A stretch of 64,000 nucleotides of DNA, from assembly GCF_902705875.1 (NCBI RefSeq), contig NZ_CACSIK010000001.1, positions 2,023,729 to 2,087,728 on the forward strand, written 5' to 3'. The notes under the pieces are model-generated. The model did no database searches. It saw only the letters and a list, made by a program, of their open reading frames with translations, and was not told the DNA's origin. This DNA comes from Zhongshania aliphaticivorans. GTDB taxonomy: Bacteria > Pseudomonadota > Gammaproteobacteria > Pseudomonadales > Spongiibacteraceae. A program made the translations under genes and the position numbers. Shown in pieces: positions 1-9,824 of this stretch; positions within the stretch are counted from its first letter, which is position 1, and every line of letters begins with the position of its first letter.

Positions 1-566
1 GTATTCAATCGACTTCCCTGAGACGAGCTTACGATAGGCGGCAACATAGCATCCGTTTGTAGTGGAAGACTTAAATCATCACTTGGTGGTGCTTTTACAG
101 TAGCTGAAGAATTAGAGCTCGATACAGTTTGATCTGTTAATGCGGTATTTTCTGGAATTGATGACGAGTCTGGCAAATCAAGTAATAAAGTGTAATCTCT
201 CGTCAAGGCACCACTAGGCCAACGAACCTTGATAGAAAAATATAAATACGGTTCATTAATGGGAGTATCACTGCGCAGATAAATAGTACCGCTGCCATCT
301 TCTTGTATCTCGCCTGCAACTGAGAGGGAGCGCGTATCAATATTACCAATATCAAAGCCGGTATCAGGATCAACAACGGACTCAAGTGTTATCAATACAT
401 CAGGGCTACCTACGCCCTCGGCACCAAATACTGGAATGCGTGCGAACAATGGCTGACCGAGCTTTGTATCTAAGTTTACCGCCCCCAAACCCAAAGACAT
501 GGCATCATTCACCATCAAAACCCCAATACAAAGGGGTAATAATTTAGGCAATTTGTTAAATCCCAT
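1..566 (-). CDS. fimV: FimV/TspA-family protein, N-terminal part (cut by window edge)
   Basis: This is the 5' end of a gene that runs off the left edge; 188 codons are visible from an ATG at 566. The protein begins with a short hydrophobic signal-like segment (about residues 8-25). The FimV N-terminal domain follows: it opens with LGLGAVNLDTKLGQPLFARI and closes with the family hallmark RWPSGALTRDYTLLLDLP near residues 122-139. After that comes a Ser/Thr/Pro-rich linker, as in known FimV proteins. FimV is a large inner-membrane, peptidoglycan-binding polar hub for type IV pili and twitching. The LysM and C-terminal TPR regions would lie outside the window. The family call is strong; the polar-hub role is family knowledge only. 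Confidence 0.88.
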   Translation of the reverse strand, partial: MGFNKLPKLLPLCIGVLMVNDAMSLGLGAVNLDTKLGQPLFARIPVFGAEGVGSPDVLITLESVVDPDTGFDIGNIDTRSLSVAGEIQEDGSGTIYLRSDTPINEPYLYFSIKVRWPSGALTRDYTLLLDLPDSSSIPENTALTDQTVSSSNSSATVKAPPSDDLSLPLQTDAMLPPIVSSSQGSRLN

Positions 567-891
567 AGTATAGCTCTCTAGTTCTATGCCTTTGAATATT
601 GGCCCATGACGAGTATTTGGACGCTAAAAAACAGCAACGCCATCATTATCCCCATTAAACGCCGGCAAAAATACGAAAACAATGGCAAATACGCTTCGTA
701 TCACTGGCATATATCTAAAATAGATCACAACGATAGATATTTCCCAGTTTTATGTTCTCTTCCACCGCCTTCGAAAGTTTTCCCCAGTTAAGGTGAATAA
801 GCTTGTGGATAAACGTGTAGATTACAGTCCTAAGGCACCGTTCATGGTGCCCAGACAAAACAGCATAAATTTTAACCAGACTGTCACAAAG
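567..891. other. Gene-free stretch between fimV and the MFS gene
   Basis: This stretch must hold the fimV promoter on the minus strand. A GGCACC/GGTGCC inverted repeat with a 6-base loop (834-851) lies about 40 bases past the stop of the MFS gene; it has no following T run, so it is at best a weak terminator. A 61-codon plus-strand frame at 606-791 has no recognisable protein character, and I do not call it a gene. Confidence 0.5.
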
Positions 892-2151
892 CTATTTCTT
901 TGATCCATTATCAACAAATGTCAAGATCAAGATGATCGTCACCATGACAATGGCGGCACACCAATATGGGTAGCTCGGAGCAAGGCGATACAGCACCCCA
1001 CCAACCAGTGGACCAATCATAAACCCAAGCCCTGCAATCGCACCTAACAGCCCAGCCAAACCTCCTTGTTCATGGGATTCGACGGCCATTGTTGCGCTCG
1101 CAGTAAATGACGGTCCAGTTAAGCCCATACCAAAGCCAAATAAGCCCATGGCAACAAACAACATCCATTGGCCGTTTGCGTTTGCCAGCATTAAATATGA
1201 CAACAACATGAAAGGCAGTCCTACCCGTAACAGTCCCATTGGTAAGCCGGTGTAGCGTCTTACCACAAAAAACTGCGCTCCCAATATGGCGACTGACGAA
1301 ACCACCATGGCGGCAGAAAATAATTGCGCAGCACGGACCCCGTCAATATTGAGCATATCTTGAAAATAGAACCCCAGTGTCTGCTGGACCATACCCAGTA
1401 AACTGAAGATAACAAATCCGATAATAATAAACATACGGTAACGTGGGTCAAAATAAGCCAACTTCGCCAACTTCTTACCGCTAGTATTAGAGACAGGAAT
1501 GGCGGGTAAGTAGCGCCAAACTAAAAGCCCGGCAATAAATGACACAACAGCTTGAATATAAAGAGGAGCTAAATAACTAATACTAACAAACCACGCCAAA
1601 GCGGGTCCTAACATAACACCGAGCTGATTACAGGCCTGAAGCTTACCCATACCTTTGGTTCGCTCATGTACCGAAGTTACATCAACCATATACGCGGCAG
1701 AAGCAGGATGTGTTGGCGACATAATAACCGCGTGGAAGGCACGACTAAGAATTAAACAGATGAACAGCGTAGTTCCCAACAAAACGCCTGTAAGGCCTAA
1801 ATAAGCCACCCCATTAAACGCAAGTGTACCGACAACATAGCCAAATAAACCTAGAATAATGAGTGGTTTTCTACCCAGCCGGTCACTTAACCGCCCCCAT
1901 TTTGGCGCAGCGATGAAGAATACAAATGCTGTTAACGCCGACAATGTGGTGATTGCCAGTTCGCGAGGTTCCAGTACAAGGTCAGAAAAAGGCAGCTTAA
2001 ATACCAGCAAATCCAAATGAAGCTCTCGCCCCAGCATCGGTAATATGGCAAAAACAACAGTTTGCCCCATTCCCACACTTATCATGGCGAGATAAAGGCT
2101 AAACATGGCTTTAAAGCCCGGTTTAGTCACTTTCCCTGTTGAACTACTCAC
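892..2151 (-). CDS. Major facilitator superfamily (MFS) transporter, drug/metabolite exporter type
   Basis: A 419-residue protein with about 12 hydrophobic segments, the usual MFS size. The loop between helices 2 and 3 carries KWGRLSDRLGRKPLIILG (around residues 84-101), the classic MFS motif A. The central loop near residue 220 divides the two six-helix halves. The start is GTG at 2151, supported by AAGGA seven bases upstream. It probably works in the inner membrane as a proton-driven exporter in the TetA/multidrug part of the superfamily; the substrate cannot be read from sequence. It is divergent from the AbgT-family gene, with a 383-base gap and no obvious regulator beside it. Confidence 0.85.
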   Translation of the reverse strand: MSSSTGKVTKPGFKAMFSLYLAMISVGMGQTVVFAILPMLGRELHLDLLVFKLPFSDLVLEPRELAITTLSALTAFVFFIAAPKWGRLSDRLGRKPLIILGLFGYVVGTLAFNGVAYLGLTGVLLGTTLFICLILSRAFHAVIMSPTHPASAAYMVDVTSVHERTKGMGKLQACNQLGVMLGPALAWFVSISYLAPLYIQAVVSFIAGLLVWRYLPAIPVSNTSGKKLAKLAYFDPRYRMFIIIGFVIFSLLGMVQQTLGFYFQDMLNIDGVRAAQLFSAAMVVSSVAILGAQFFVVRRYTGLPMGLLRVGLPFMLLSYLMLANANGQWMLFVAMGLFGFGMGLTGPSFTASATMAVESHEQGGLAGLLGAIAGLGFMIGPLVGGVLYRLAPSYPYWCAAIVMVTIILILTFVDNGSKK

Positions 2152-2534
2152 CTAGATCCTTCTCCTCGCTTACAAAAAACAGTGACTCTAGAGCGCTTAT
2201 ATAAAGACATATAGCCATATAACGTATTCTACCGGGCTGCTTGCGGCGCTATACACTCAGCCGTTCTAACAGCGTAGTCTAACATTAGCGCTAAGCAATT
2301 GCTGACTTCTCACTCACTGATACGCTTTCCAGACTACCCCGTTCTTGTAACACAATGACGCTGTTCACTATCTCCTTGGACGCGCCGCCCCTTTAATTGG
2401 ATCACGGCTTTTTATGTGCTAACCACAATCAGAACTGCAACAATTAATTGCAAAGCCTCATATATCTCGCACTGAAATTCGCTAAACTAATCCTTTTCAG
2501 TCATAACTAGTCACGCAGAAACAGGTCTCCGTCT
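2152..2534. other. Divergent promoter region (MFS / AbgT)
   Basis: 383 bases between two divergently transcribed transporter genes. AT-rich tracts near 2199-2225 and 2440-2500 could hold promoters for either side. I see no convincing paired -35/-10 boxes, operator palindrome or small gene here. Confidence 0.4.
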
Positions 2535-4049
2535 ATGCACAATGCCAAACCGCGTCTTCCACTAATACAACGCTGGCTTAACGCCCTAGAAATGGCGGGA
2601 AATAGGCTCCCAAATCCGGTGCTATTGTTTATTTACTTTTGCATTGCCATTATTGCTGTCTCGGCCATTGCCGCATATTTACAACTTTCGGCTGTACACC
2701 CCGCGACACAAGATCTTATTTCGGCGAAATCCTTATTAAGCCGTGAAGGGATAAACTGGATCATTAGCAATACGGTCAATAATTTCATCCATTTCGCCCC
2801 CGTAGGCTCGGTATTGGTTGCAATATTGGGTATCGCCGTTGCAGAACACTCAGGTTTGCTAAGCCATGTACTCAAACGACTCACCGCGAACGCTCCACCC
2901 AGAATACTTAGTAGTTTTGTGGTCTTTGCGGGTGTGATGTCTAGCATAGGTTTTGATTCGGGTTATGTAGTCCTCATTCCACTCGCGGCATTAATGTTTC
3001 AAGCTGCCGGGAGATCTCCTTTAGCGGGCATCGCCGCCGCATTTGCGGGTGTGTCTGGCGGGTATAGCGCAAATCTATTACTTGGCCCCGTTGACGCTAT
3101 TCTGTCTGGAATAAGTACCGAGGCGGTGAGTCTAGTGTCGCCAAATCGAGAAGTTCTCACCAGTGCTAACTATTATTTCACCTTGGTATCAGCATTATTC
3201 ATTACGGTTACCGGCGCTTGGGTAAACGAAAAAATTGTCGAACCACGACTCTCTAAACCCAACGCATCAAGTAATAACACTGAAGAACGCCAATATATCG
3301 CATCACCTGAAGTAAAAAGAGCACTGCGTAGAGTCGCTGTCTTTAGCCTCATCTTTATCGGTCTATTAATTTATTTAGTTCTGCCTGAGCAAGGCCTGTT
3401 ACGAAATCCAGATCCCAATGGTTTGACTGCACTACCATTGCTTAATGGAATTGTCGTGTTCATAGCGCTGTACGCAACAATTAGCGGTTTGATATTTGGC
3501 TATAGCACGGGTAAATACCAGCGCCATCATGACTGGATTGCCGGCATGGAAAGCGGAATAAACAGTTTGTCTGGCTATCTAGTATTAATGTTCTTCGCCG
3601 CCCAGTTTGTTAATTACTTTAATTGGACTGGCTTGGGAGCGATTTCAGCAATTAATGGCGCAAACTGGCTGGCAGGCTTAGCCTTATCCAAAACAAGCTT
3701 GCTACTAGGCTTTATTTTTGTGAGTGCAGCTATAAATTTATTAATAGGTAGTGCTTCAGCAAAATGGGCATTGATTGCGCCCATTTTTATTCCCATGCTG
3801 TTTTTACTCGGTGTCGATCCCGAGTCAGCACAGATGGCGTATCGAATCGGCGATTCTAGTACTAATATTATTACACCGTTAATGCCCTACTTCGGCGTGG
3901 TAGTGGCATTTATGCAACGCCATGATGACTCAGCGGGAATGGGTACATTGATTGCACTTATGCTCCCCTATTCTTTGGTATTTTTATTTTCCTGGTCAAT
4001 CCTACTAAGCGCATGGCTTGCCATTGGCCTTCCCCTAGGTCCGGGGTAA
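2535..4049 (+). CDS. AbgT-family transporter
   Basis: A 504-residue, strongly hydrophobic protein of the AbgT family (relatives: E. coli AbgT, Neisseria MtrF). The N-terminus ALEMAGNRLPNPVLLFIYFC (about residues 17-36), the Ser-rich segment around residues 135-160, and the C-terminal GDSSTNIITPLMPYFGVVVA (about 436-455) are typical of the family. AbgT imports p-aminobenzoyl-glutamate, while MtrF and YdaH export sulfonamides; sequence alone does not separate the two roles. No abgA/abgB peptidase genes are adjacent, so folate-catabolite uptake is not supported by context. The gene ends 17 bases before the convergent phoU stop. Confidence 0.85.
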   Translation: MHNAKPRLPLIQRWLNALEMAGNRLPNPVLLFIYFCIAIIAVSAIAAYLQLSAVHPATQDLISAKSLLSREGINWIISNTVNNFIHFAPVGSVLVAILGIAVAEHSGLLSHVLKRLTANAPPRILSSFVVFAGVMSSIGFDSGYVVLIPLAALMFQAAGRSPLAGIAAAFAGVSGGYSANLLLGPVDAILSGISTEAVSLVSPNREVLTSANYYFTLVSALFITVTGAWVNEKIVEPRLSKPNASSNNTEERQYIASPEVKRALRRVAVFSLIFIGLLIYLVLPEQGLLRNPDPNGLTALPLLNGIVVFIALYATISGLIFGYSTGKYQRHHDWIAGMESGINSLSGYLVLMFFAAQFVNYFNWTGLGAISAINGANWLAGLALSKTSLLLGFIFVSAAINLLIGSASAKWALIAPIFIPMLFLLGVDPESAQMAYRIGDSSTNIITPLMPYFGVVVAFMQRHDDSAGMGTLIALMLPYSLVFLFSWSILLSAWLAIGLPLGPG

Positions 4050-4066
4050 GTGCTGAATTAAGCTCA

Positions 4067-4783
4067 CTACTCCTGTACTGTTGCCGCCATTTCATCAATA
4101 TCAACATGGCGTACATTCGCACCTTTTACTAAGTAAATAACGTGCTCAGCAATATTCCTAGCGTGGTCACCCACGCGCTCCAAGGAGCGTAAGGCCCACA
4201 TAACCTGCAACACCGATGAAATCGTGCGCGGGTCCTCTATCATATAGGTCACAAGGCTGCGCATTGCGGTGCCGTACTCAAGGTCAACGGCCTTGTCTTC
4301 TTCTGCCACCGCTAAAGCCAAGTCGATATCAAGACGTGCAAACGCGTCAAGCGCGTTCCGTACCATGCCAGAGACATGATCACCAATATGACGAATTTCT
4401 AAAACGCTGCGAGGTAGACCGCCAAGTTCGGTGAGTCGTATCGCACTTTCTGCCACCTTGCTTGCTTCATCACCCATCCGCTCAAGGTCACTTAAAATCT
4501 TGCTAATAGACAGTACTAAACGTAAATCACTGGCAGCGGGATGGCGTCTAGCCAAAATGATCGTGCATTCCTCATCAATAGCGACCTCAAGGCTGTTAAC
4601 AAGGTTGTCACCCTGTTTCACATCCGATGCTAGGCCAGTATCTAAATTCATAAACGCGTTGGTAGCGTCTGCAACTTGTTTCTCTACCAAGCCACCCATT
4701 TCCAGCATTCGCGTTTTTATGTCATCCAAGTCGGCATTAAACTGCTGCGAAATATGGTGTGAATGCGCACTCTTCTCTGTCAT
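4067..4783 (-). CDS. phoU: Phosphate signalling regulator PhoU
   Basis: 238 residues, the normal PhoU length, forming two three-helix PhoU repeats. Each repeat carries a metal-binding helix: DLERMGDEASKVAE near residue 100 and SLERVGDHARNIAE near residue 204. PhoU links the phosphate transporter PstSCAB to the PhoR kinase and keeps the Pho regulon off when phosphate is plentiful. The ATG at 4783 is preceded by GGAGA at good spacing. It is the last gene of the phoBR-pstSCAB-phoU string, 30 bases after pstB. Confidence 0.96.
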   Translation of the reverse strand: MTEKSAHSHHISQQFNADLDDIKTRMLEMGGLVEKQVADATNAFMNLDTGLASDVKQGDNLVNSLEVAIDEECTIILARRHPAASDLRLVLSISKILSDLERMGDEASKVAESAIRLTELGGLPRSVLEIRHIGDHVSGMVRNALDAFARLDIDLALAVAEEDKAVDLEYGTAMRSLVTYMIEDPRTISSVLQVMWALRSLERVGDHARNIAEHVIYLVKGANVRHVDIDEMAATVQE

Positions 4784-4813
4784 GAGTTCTCTCCAAAATC
4801 GTTCAGCGAAATT

Positions 4814-5659
4814 TTAGCCATAACGACCAGTAATATAATCTTCAGTCTGCTTATAGCTTGGATTTGTAAACAGGGTATCGGTATTATCAAATTCAATTAA
4901 CTTGCCCATATACATAAATGCAGTGTAGTCAGACACCCGCGCTGCCTGTTGCATATTATGGGTGACAATAACAATGGTGTATTTGTCTTTTAGTTCGTAA
5001 ATAAGTTCTTCAATCTTCAGGGTTGAAATGGGGTCTAGTGCAGATGCGGGTTCATCCAGCAATAGTACCTCAGGTTCTACCGCGATTGTACGCGCTATCA
5101 CCAAACGTTGCTGCTGACCGCCAGACATTCCCAAGGCATTATCATGTAGTCGATCTTTGACTTCGTCCCACAACGCCGCGCCACGCAAAGAGCGCTCGAC
5201 CACTTCATCAAGGACACGCTTTTTATTTATTCCTTGAATCCGCAAGCCATAGGCAACATTTTCATATATTGATTTTGGAAAAGGATTTGGTTTCTGGAAT
5301 ACCATACCAACTCGTCGACGTAATGTTGCCACATCTACGCGTTTATCATAAATAGGCGATCCATCTAACGCGATACCACCATCGATTCGACAGGTATCCA
5401 CTAAATCATTCATTCGATTAAAGCATCGCAATAAGGTCGATTTACCACATCCACTCGGGCCAATAAACGCCGTCACCTTCTTGCGTGGAATGACCATATT
5501 AACGTCAAACAAGGCTTGTTTTTCACCGTAATATAAATCCAAATTATCAACGGTGAGCGTAATATCCTCATCGTGGATAGAAGATTGTTCCGCACCATAC
5601 CTGCCAAGGGTTTCCATATTAATTGCGTGCGCCTTTAGCTGTGATTTATCACTAGTCAT
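4814..5659 (-). CDS. pstB: Phosphate ABC transporter ATP-binding protein PstB
   Basis: An ABC ATPase with Walker [11 protein letters not shown]-loop [14 protein letters not shown], signature MSGGQQQRL and Walker [14 protein letters not shown]. The [10 protein letters not shown] segment is diagnostic of PstB. It energises phosphate import through PstA/PstC at the inner face of the cytoplasmic membrane. The N-terminal extension of roughly 30 residues before the first strand is longer than in E. coli. I prefer the ATG at 5659; an in-frame GTG at 5671 would add four residues, but its AAGG directly abuts the codon. It lies between pstA (about 34 bases) and phoU. Confidence 0.96.
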   Translation of the reverse strand: MTSDKSQLKAHAINMETLGRYGAEQSSIHDEDITLTVDNLDLYYGEKQALFDVNMVIPRKKVTAFIGPSGCGKSTLLRCFNRMNDLVDTCRIDGGIALDGSPIYDKRVDVATLRRRVGMVFQKPNPFPKSIYENVAYGLRIQGINKKRVLDEVVERSLRGAALWDEVKDRLHDNALGMSGGQQQRLVIARTIAVEPEVLLLDEPASALDPISTLKIEELIYELKDKYTIVIVTHNMQQAARVSDYTAFMYMGKLIEFDNTDTLFTNPSYKQTEDYITGRYG

Positions 5660-5693
5660 AACACTCGCCACCTTATATTCATATTACTCTGAC

Positions 5694-7394
5694 CTACAGT
5701 TCTAGTGATTTATATTTTTCACGAAGATGGTTTCGCAAAGCGACTGCACTGAAGTTTAACAAGGCAATAATAACCACCAGCAGCAACGCGGTCGCGTACA
5801 CCAATGGCCGTGCGGCCTCTACATTTGGGCTTTGAAAACCAACATCATATATGTGAAAACCAAGATGCATAAATTTTTGGTCTAAGTGGAAATAAGGGAA
5901 GTTGCCATCAACGGGTAGCGAAGGTGCCAATTTAACAACACCCACTAACATCAACGGTGCCACCTCCCCTGCAGCCCTTGCAACAGCCAGAATTAAGCCC
6001 GTCATCATTGCCGGACTAGCCATGGGTAACACTATTCGCCACAGCGTCTCCGCCTTGGTGGCGCCAAGCGCCAAGCTGCCCTCCCGCAAATTACGTGGAA
6101 TACGCGCTAAACCTTCCTCTGTCGCAACAATCACCACCGGCAGGGTCAACAAGGCTAAAGTAACCGACGCCCACAGCAAGCCGGGGGTACCAAAGGTGGG
6201 CGCTGGTAGGGCTTCAGGGAACATCGCCTTGTCCATCTCAGCACCCAAGAAGTAAATAAAAAATCCTAAGCCAAATACACCATAAACAATGGAGGGAACG
6301 CCGGCCAAATTATTAACAGCAATCCTAATAATCCGTGTCATCACCCCTTGCTTGGCGTATTCACGTAAATAAACTGCCGCAACCACACCAAAAGGCGTCA
6401 CCATAATCGACATAATTAGCACCATAATGACGGTGCCGAAGATCGCAGGAAAAATACCCCCTTCCGTGTTTGCCTCACGGGGTTCATCACTTAAAAACTC
6501 ACCAAACTTCGCAAAATAAAAGCTAATCTTTTGGAATAAGCTCATCCCATTAGGCTGGTATGCGTGAACCACTGTGGCAATTTGTAGTTCTCTTGTTTTA
6601 CCCGACGCAGTCTCCATAATAAAACTGTCGCGCCGCCACTCTTGATATAACTCAGAAAGTTGGGACTGCATTATCTTGTATTGGGCGTCAAGCTCAGCCC
6701 GCTCTGCCAGTAGGTCAGCCTTTATTTGTAAACGTCGACTAGCTGATAATTCCTCATTAAGCTCTATCTTCCGCTCACTTAAGCGTAACTTCTCCAGCCG
6801 ATAATTTATTGCGCCTATATCACCTTTCTCAATTTTCTCAATTTGCTTATAAAGCTTCTCGGCCCTATCAACCCGAAGCTGAAACTCACTCCAAACATCG
6901 TTGTTTTCAGCACTTGTGACCTTGGTGCCACGCTCTTTAATACTTTGTAAATATCCGTAAAAATTTCCCCACTCTCGTCGCTCAATAACCACTGCATTTT
7001 CTGGGTAGCTAATGTCTTGCAAATATTGACTAATTACCCATTTAAAATCCGCACCGCTAACGTCTCTATTTCCGAGTTTGACTAGCTGTCTTTCAACAAA
7101 GTTTTCCTTGGTATCAATGTTAAACCCCGCACTGAGTAATTGTTCTATGGGCACCGATTCAGATTCAACATGCTCGGCCATTACCGCAACTGGGACTTCG
7201 CCAGGTAATACATAGTTAGACTGCATAACCGCCGCCGGCCAAAAATGACCAAAGCCTCGGACCGCCAACAATAAAAGCAAACCAACAACAGCCAGTGTAC
7301 TCACCGTGACAGCGGCGGCGTTTAACCAAATCATGGGCTCACCGCGCTTACACCATTGCATAAAGCTTTGTTTATTATCGTCGTACAATGACAT
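5694..7394 (-). CDS. pstA: Phosphate ABC transporter permease PstA, long form
   Basis: 566 residues, nearly twice E. coli PstA (296). One membrane helix lies near residues 24-46. A charged, helix-rich insert of about 230 residues follows; its LRLSERKIELNEELSASRRL region looks like a coiled coil, probably periplasmic. The permease core spans about 310-555 with the EAA loop ARIPRNLREGSLALGATKAE. The core forms the membrane channel with PstC. Long PstA proteins also occur in Pseudomonas-type bacteria (from memory); the function of the insert is not established. The gene follows pstC by about 54 bases. Confidence 0.93.
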   Translation of the reverse strand: MSLYDDNKQSFMQWCKRGEPMIWLNAAAVTVSTLAVVGLLLLLAVRGFGHFWPAAVMQSNYVLPGEVPVAVMAEHVESESVPIEQLLSAGFNIDTKENFVERQLVKLGNRDVSGADFKWVISQYLQDISYPENAVVIERREWGNFYGYLQSIKERGTKVTSAENNDVWSEFQLRVDRAEKLYKQIEKIEKGDIGAINYRLEKLRLSERKIELNEELSASRRLQIKADLLAERAELDAQYKIMQSQLSELYQEWRRDSFIMETASGKTRELQIATVVHAYQPNGMSLFQKISFYFAKFGEFLSDEPREANTEGGIFPAIFGTVIMVLIMSIMVTPFGVVAAVYLREYAKQGVMTRIIRIAVNNLAGVPSIVYGVFGLGFFIYFLGAEMDKAMFPEALPAPTFGTPGLLWASVTLALLTLPVVIVATEEGLARIPRNLREGSLALGATKAETLWRIVLPMASPAMMTGLILAVARAAGEVAPLMLVGVVKLAPSLPVDGNFPYFHLDQKFMHLGFHIYDVGFQSPNVEAARPLVYATALLLVVIIALLNFSAVALRNHLREKYKSLEL

Positions 7395-7448
7395 AAGCTA
7401 ACTTCCCGTAAACTTGCACTTATCCAGCAAGCAATATAACAATGACAA

Positions 7449-9680
7449 CTAGAGGTTTCCGTAGCGCGTGCGTAACCGTTGACGCACTGTTTCGGCAATG
7501 GTGTTCACCACAAAAGTGAAAATAAACAACACAAACGCGGCTAGAAACAACACCCGATAATGCGAGCTATCAACCTCGGTTTCACCAATTTCAACCGCGA
7601 TATTGGCCGCAAGTGTCCGCATTCCCTCAAAAATATTCGCATCCATAATGGGCGTATTACCTGTCGCCATTAAGACAATCATCGTTTCACCCACCGCTCG
7701 CCCCATACCAATCATCAGAGCCGAAAAAATACCGGGACTGGCTGTTGGCATCACCACACCGACTAAGCTTTGCCACGGGGTAGCGCCCAAGGCTAGTGAG
7801 CCATAGCTAAGATGCTTGGGAACTGAAAAAATCGCATCTTCGGCAATAGAGAAAATGGTTGGGATTACCGCAAACCCCATTGCTATGCCAACTACCAGTG
7901 CGTTTCTCTGATCGAAGGAAACCCCCATGTCGTTGGTCAACCATGCCCGCATATCCCCGTCAAAGAGCCCACGCTCAATCGGTGCGCTAGACTCCACACA
8001 CACAAATACTATCGCAAGCACCACAGGAACAAGCAGTAGCGAATGCCAGCCATCTGGGATATGACGTCGAAAGTTTGCTGGTAATCGCGACCACGTCCAA
8101 GCAAACACTAAAATACCAACAGGCAGGAGAATAAATAATGAAAATACCGCCGGTAAGTTTTTCTCAATAAAGGGAGCCAACCATAAGCCGGCTAAAAAAC
8201 CGAGAATAACGGTTGGCAAGGCTTCCATTAGCTCAATTAATGGCTTGGTTTTTTGACGGAGAGCCGGCGCCATAAAATACGCCGTATAAATGGCCGCACA
8301 AATAGCTAAAGGGGCCGCAACAAGCATCGCATAAAAAGCGGCTTTCAATGTTCCAAACGCTAAAGGTGCGAAGCTGTATTTCGCTTCAAAATCATTATTC
8401 GCTGCCGATGACTGCCAAACATAATCTGGCTCAGGATAACTTTCATACCAAACCTTGCTCCACAGCGCAGACCATGACAACTCTGGGTGCTCATTATGCA
8501 AAGCGAAAGTTTTTAAACTCCCACCCGATGTTTCAATTAACAATTTATTGGCGCGTGGCGAAATAGCCATTGTCTGCACCGAGCCTACGGAGAGGTCTTT
8601 GCTCAATAAACGCCGGTGTGAGGTGGTGTAAAATAAGGCTAACTGCCCATCTGAGCTGACGCTTGCAAAGCCTTTTCTGCGATGCTCAGTCACTAAGGCC
8701 GCGCTACCGCCATTGGGAATATCAAAATGGCGCACCGCCTGTAGCCGGTAACCTGATTCTCGCGCCTTATCCCGCACCACAAACCATTGACCTACTGCAC
8801 CATGATCACTGGCGACCATTAATGAAATACCGCCGAGCAAAAACCTCGCTTGACTCAATGATCCGGTATCGAATAAATACCCTCGATCGGCAACCGTTTG
8901 CTTACGCAGGTCAATAAGTCGAAAGCCACCATCACTGCCCAAAACATATAACCATCTTTGACCGGGGTCGATCAGCACTTGATTAGGGGTGATGTCTAAT
9001 TTAGGTAATTGAACCTCCTCTTCACTTAAAGTCACCTCTTCACTCAAGAAGTCTTCTTCTTTAATCCATCTACGGCCCAGCAGCTTGCCATTGCTTACAC
9101 CGATAATCAGTAGCGACTCATCACTGTCACTAATTGCAATTTGTTCTACGGCAAGCCCATTACTTAAGGTAAATGCCGACTCCCCATATGGATAGCTCAA
9201 TTTTGGACTAATCAAACGCTTATCATTTGGATAGCTGATACGGTAATCGTGTTTCGCAATCAGAACATTGCCATCACTAAGCCCCAAAGCAAATATTCGA
9301 CTTTCTTCGGACTCCAGTGCAAAACTCAAAATATCCACACCATTTAAGGGTAAATCTGTTGTGGATAATAATGTGCCATCACTTAATTGATAAAACTTGG
9401 CCTCCCCCGTTTCGCCCAACCTAAAGGCAATCTCAGCCTGCTCTTCCATGGCCAAATATAAAGCTGGGGCATTTGCGTTAGCCTCAAACTCAATACCCTC
9501 TTGCACAGATGCCGAACGAAACAAAGGCATAATTTCATATAGCAAATAAAAGAAAATAAGCAAAATTGCAAAAAGCACCCCGATACCACCTGCAGTAATC
9601 GTTGTTGCCGTAATCACATTTTTAGCCTGACGCCACTGTTGGTAGGCGGTAGCGGTAGCACGTACCTCAGATTGACTCAT
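7449..9680 (-). CDS. pstC: Phosphate ABC transporter permease PstC, long form
   Basis: 743 residues against about 320 in E. coli. A helix near residues 29-51 is followed by a soluble part of roughly 350 residues. This part has recurring Gly-Asp/Ser-Gly turns (GLSDGNVLIAK, GVSNGKLLGRRW, LGSDGGFRLIDL, SSDGQLALFY), suggesting a WD40/beta-propeller-like fold, probably in the periplasm. The permease core begins near residue 430. The EAA loop is LSYGSLALGATPWQSLVGVV. It pairs with PstA. Such extended PstC proteins are known in Pseudomonas-like bacteria; the propeller call is inference from repeats. Confidence 0.92.
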   Translation of the reverse strand: MSQSEVRATATAYQQWRQAKNVITATTITAGGIGVLFAILLIFFYLLYEIMPLFRSASVQEGIEFEANANAPALYLAMEEQAEIAFRLGETGEAKFYQLSDGTLLSTTDLPLNGVDILSFALESEESRIFALGLSDGNVLIAKHDYRISYPNDKRLISPKLSYPYGESAFTLSNGLAVEQIAISDSDESLLIIGVSNGKLLGRRWIKEEDFLSEEVTLSEEEVQLPKLDITPNQVLIDPGQRWLYVLGSDGGFRLIDLRKQTVADRGYLFDTGSLSQARFLLGGISLMVASDHGAVGQWFVVRDKARESGYRLQAVRHFDIPNGGSAALVTEHRRKGFASVSSDGQLALFYTTSHRRLLSKDLSVGSVQTMAISPRANKLLIETSGGSLKTFALHNEHPELSWSALWSKVWYESYPEPDYVWQSSAANNDFEAKYSFAPLAFGTLKAAFYAMLVAAPLAICAAIYTAYFMAPALRQKTKPLIELMEALPTVILGFLAGLWLAPFIEKNLPAVFSLFILLPVGILVFAWTWSRLPANFRRHIPDGWHSLLLVPVVLAIVFVCVESSAPIERGLFDGDMRAWLTNDMGVSFDQRNALVVGIAMGFAVIPTIFSIAEDAIFSVPKHLSYGSLALGATPWQSLVGVVMPTASPGIFSALMIGMGRAVGETMIVLMATGNTPIMDANIFEGMRTLAANIAVEIGETEVDSSHYRVLFLAAFVLFIFTFVVNTIAETVRQRLRTRYGNL

Positions 9681-9757
9681 TTCTTATAGCTCGCTGAATT
9701 TCAATATACACAATGTGGCATTTTGAGGGTGGGCCAGTATCAATATGCGGATGCTAA

Positions 9758-9782
9758 ATTGCCGCGTACGTTTTGCGGCAAT
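9758..9782. repeat. Hairpin in the pstS-pstC intergenic region
   Basis: ATTGCCGC and GCGGCAAT form an 8-bp perfect stem around a 9-base loop, between the pstS stop and the pstC start. There is no T run on the pstS-coding strand. It could attenuate transcription or stabilise pstS mRNA so that the binding protein is made in excess over the permeases. Function is inferred. Confidence 0.5.
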
Positions 9783-9824
9783 ATCTTCGAAAACGCTAGC
9801 CTTATTTGGTTACAGCAGAATTAA

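Noticed and set aside
606..791. A 61-codon plus frame upstream of fimV
   Set aside because: Unstructured composition and no ribosome site; more likely promoter DNA.
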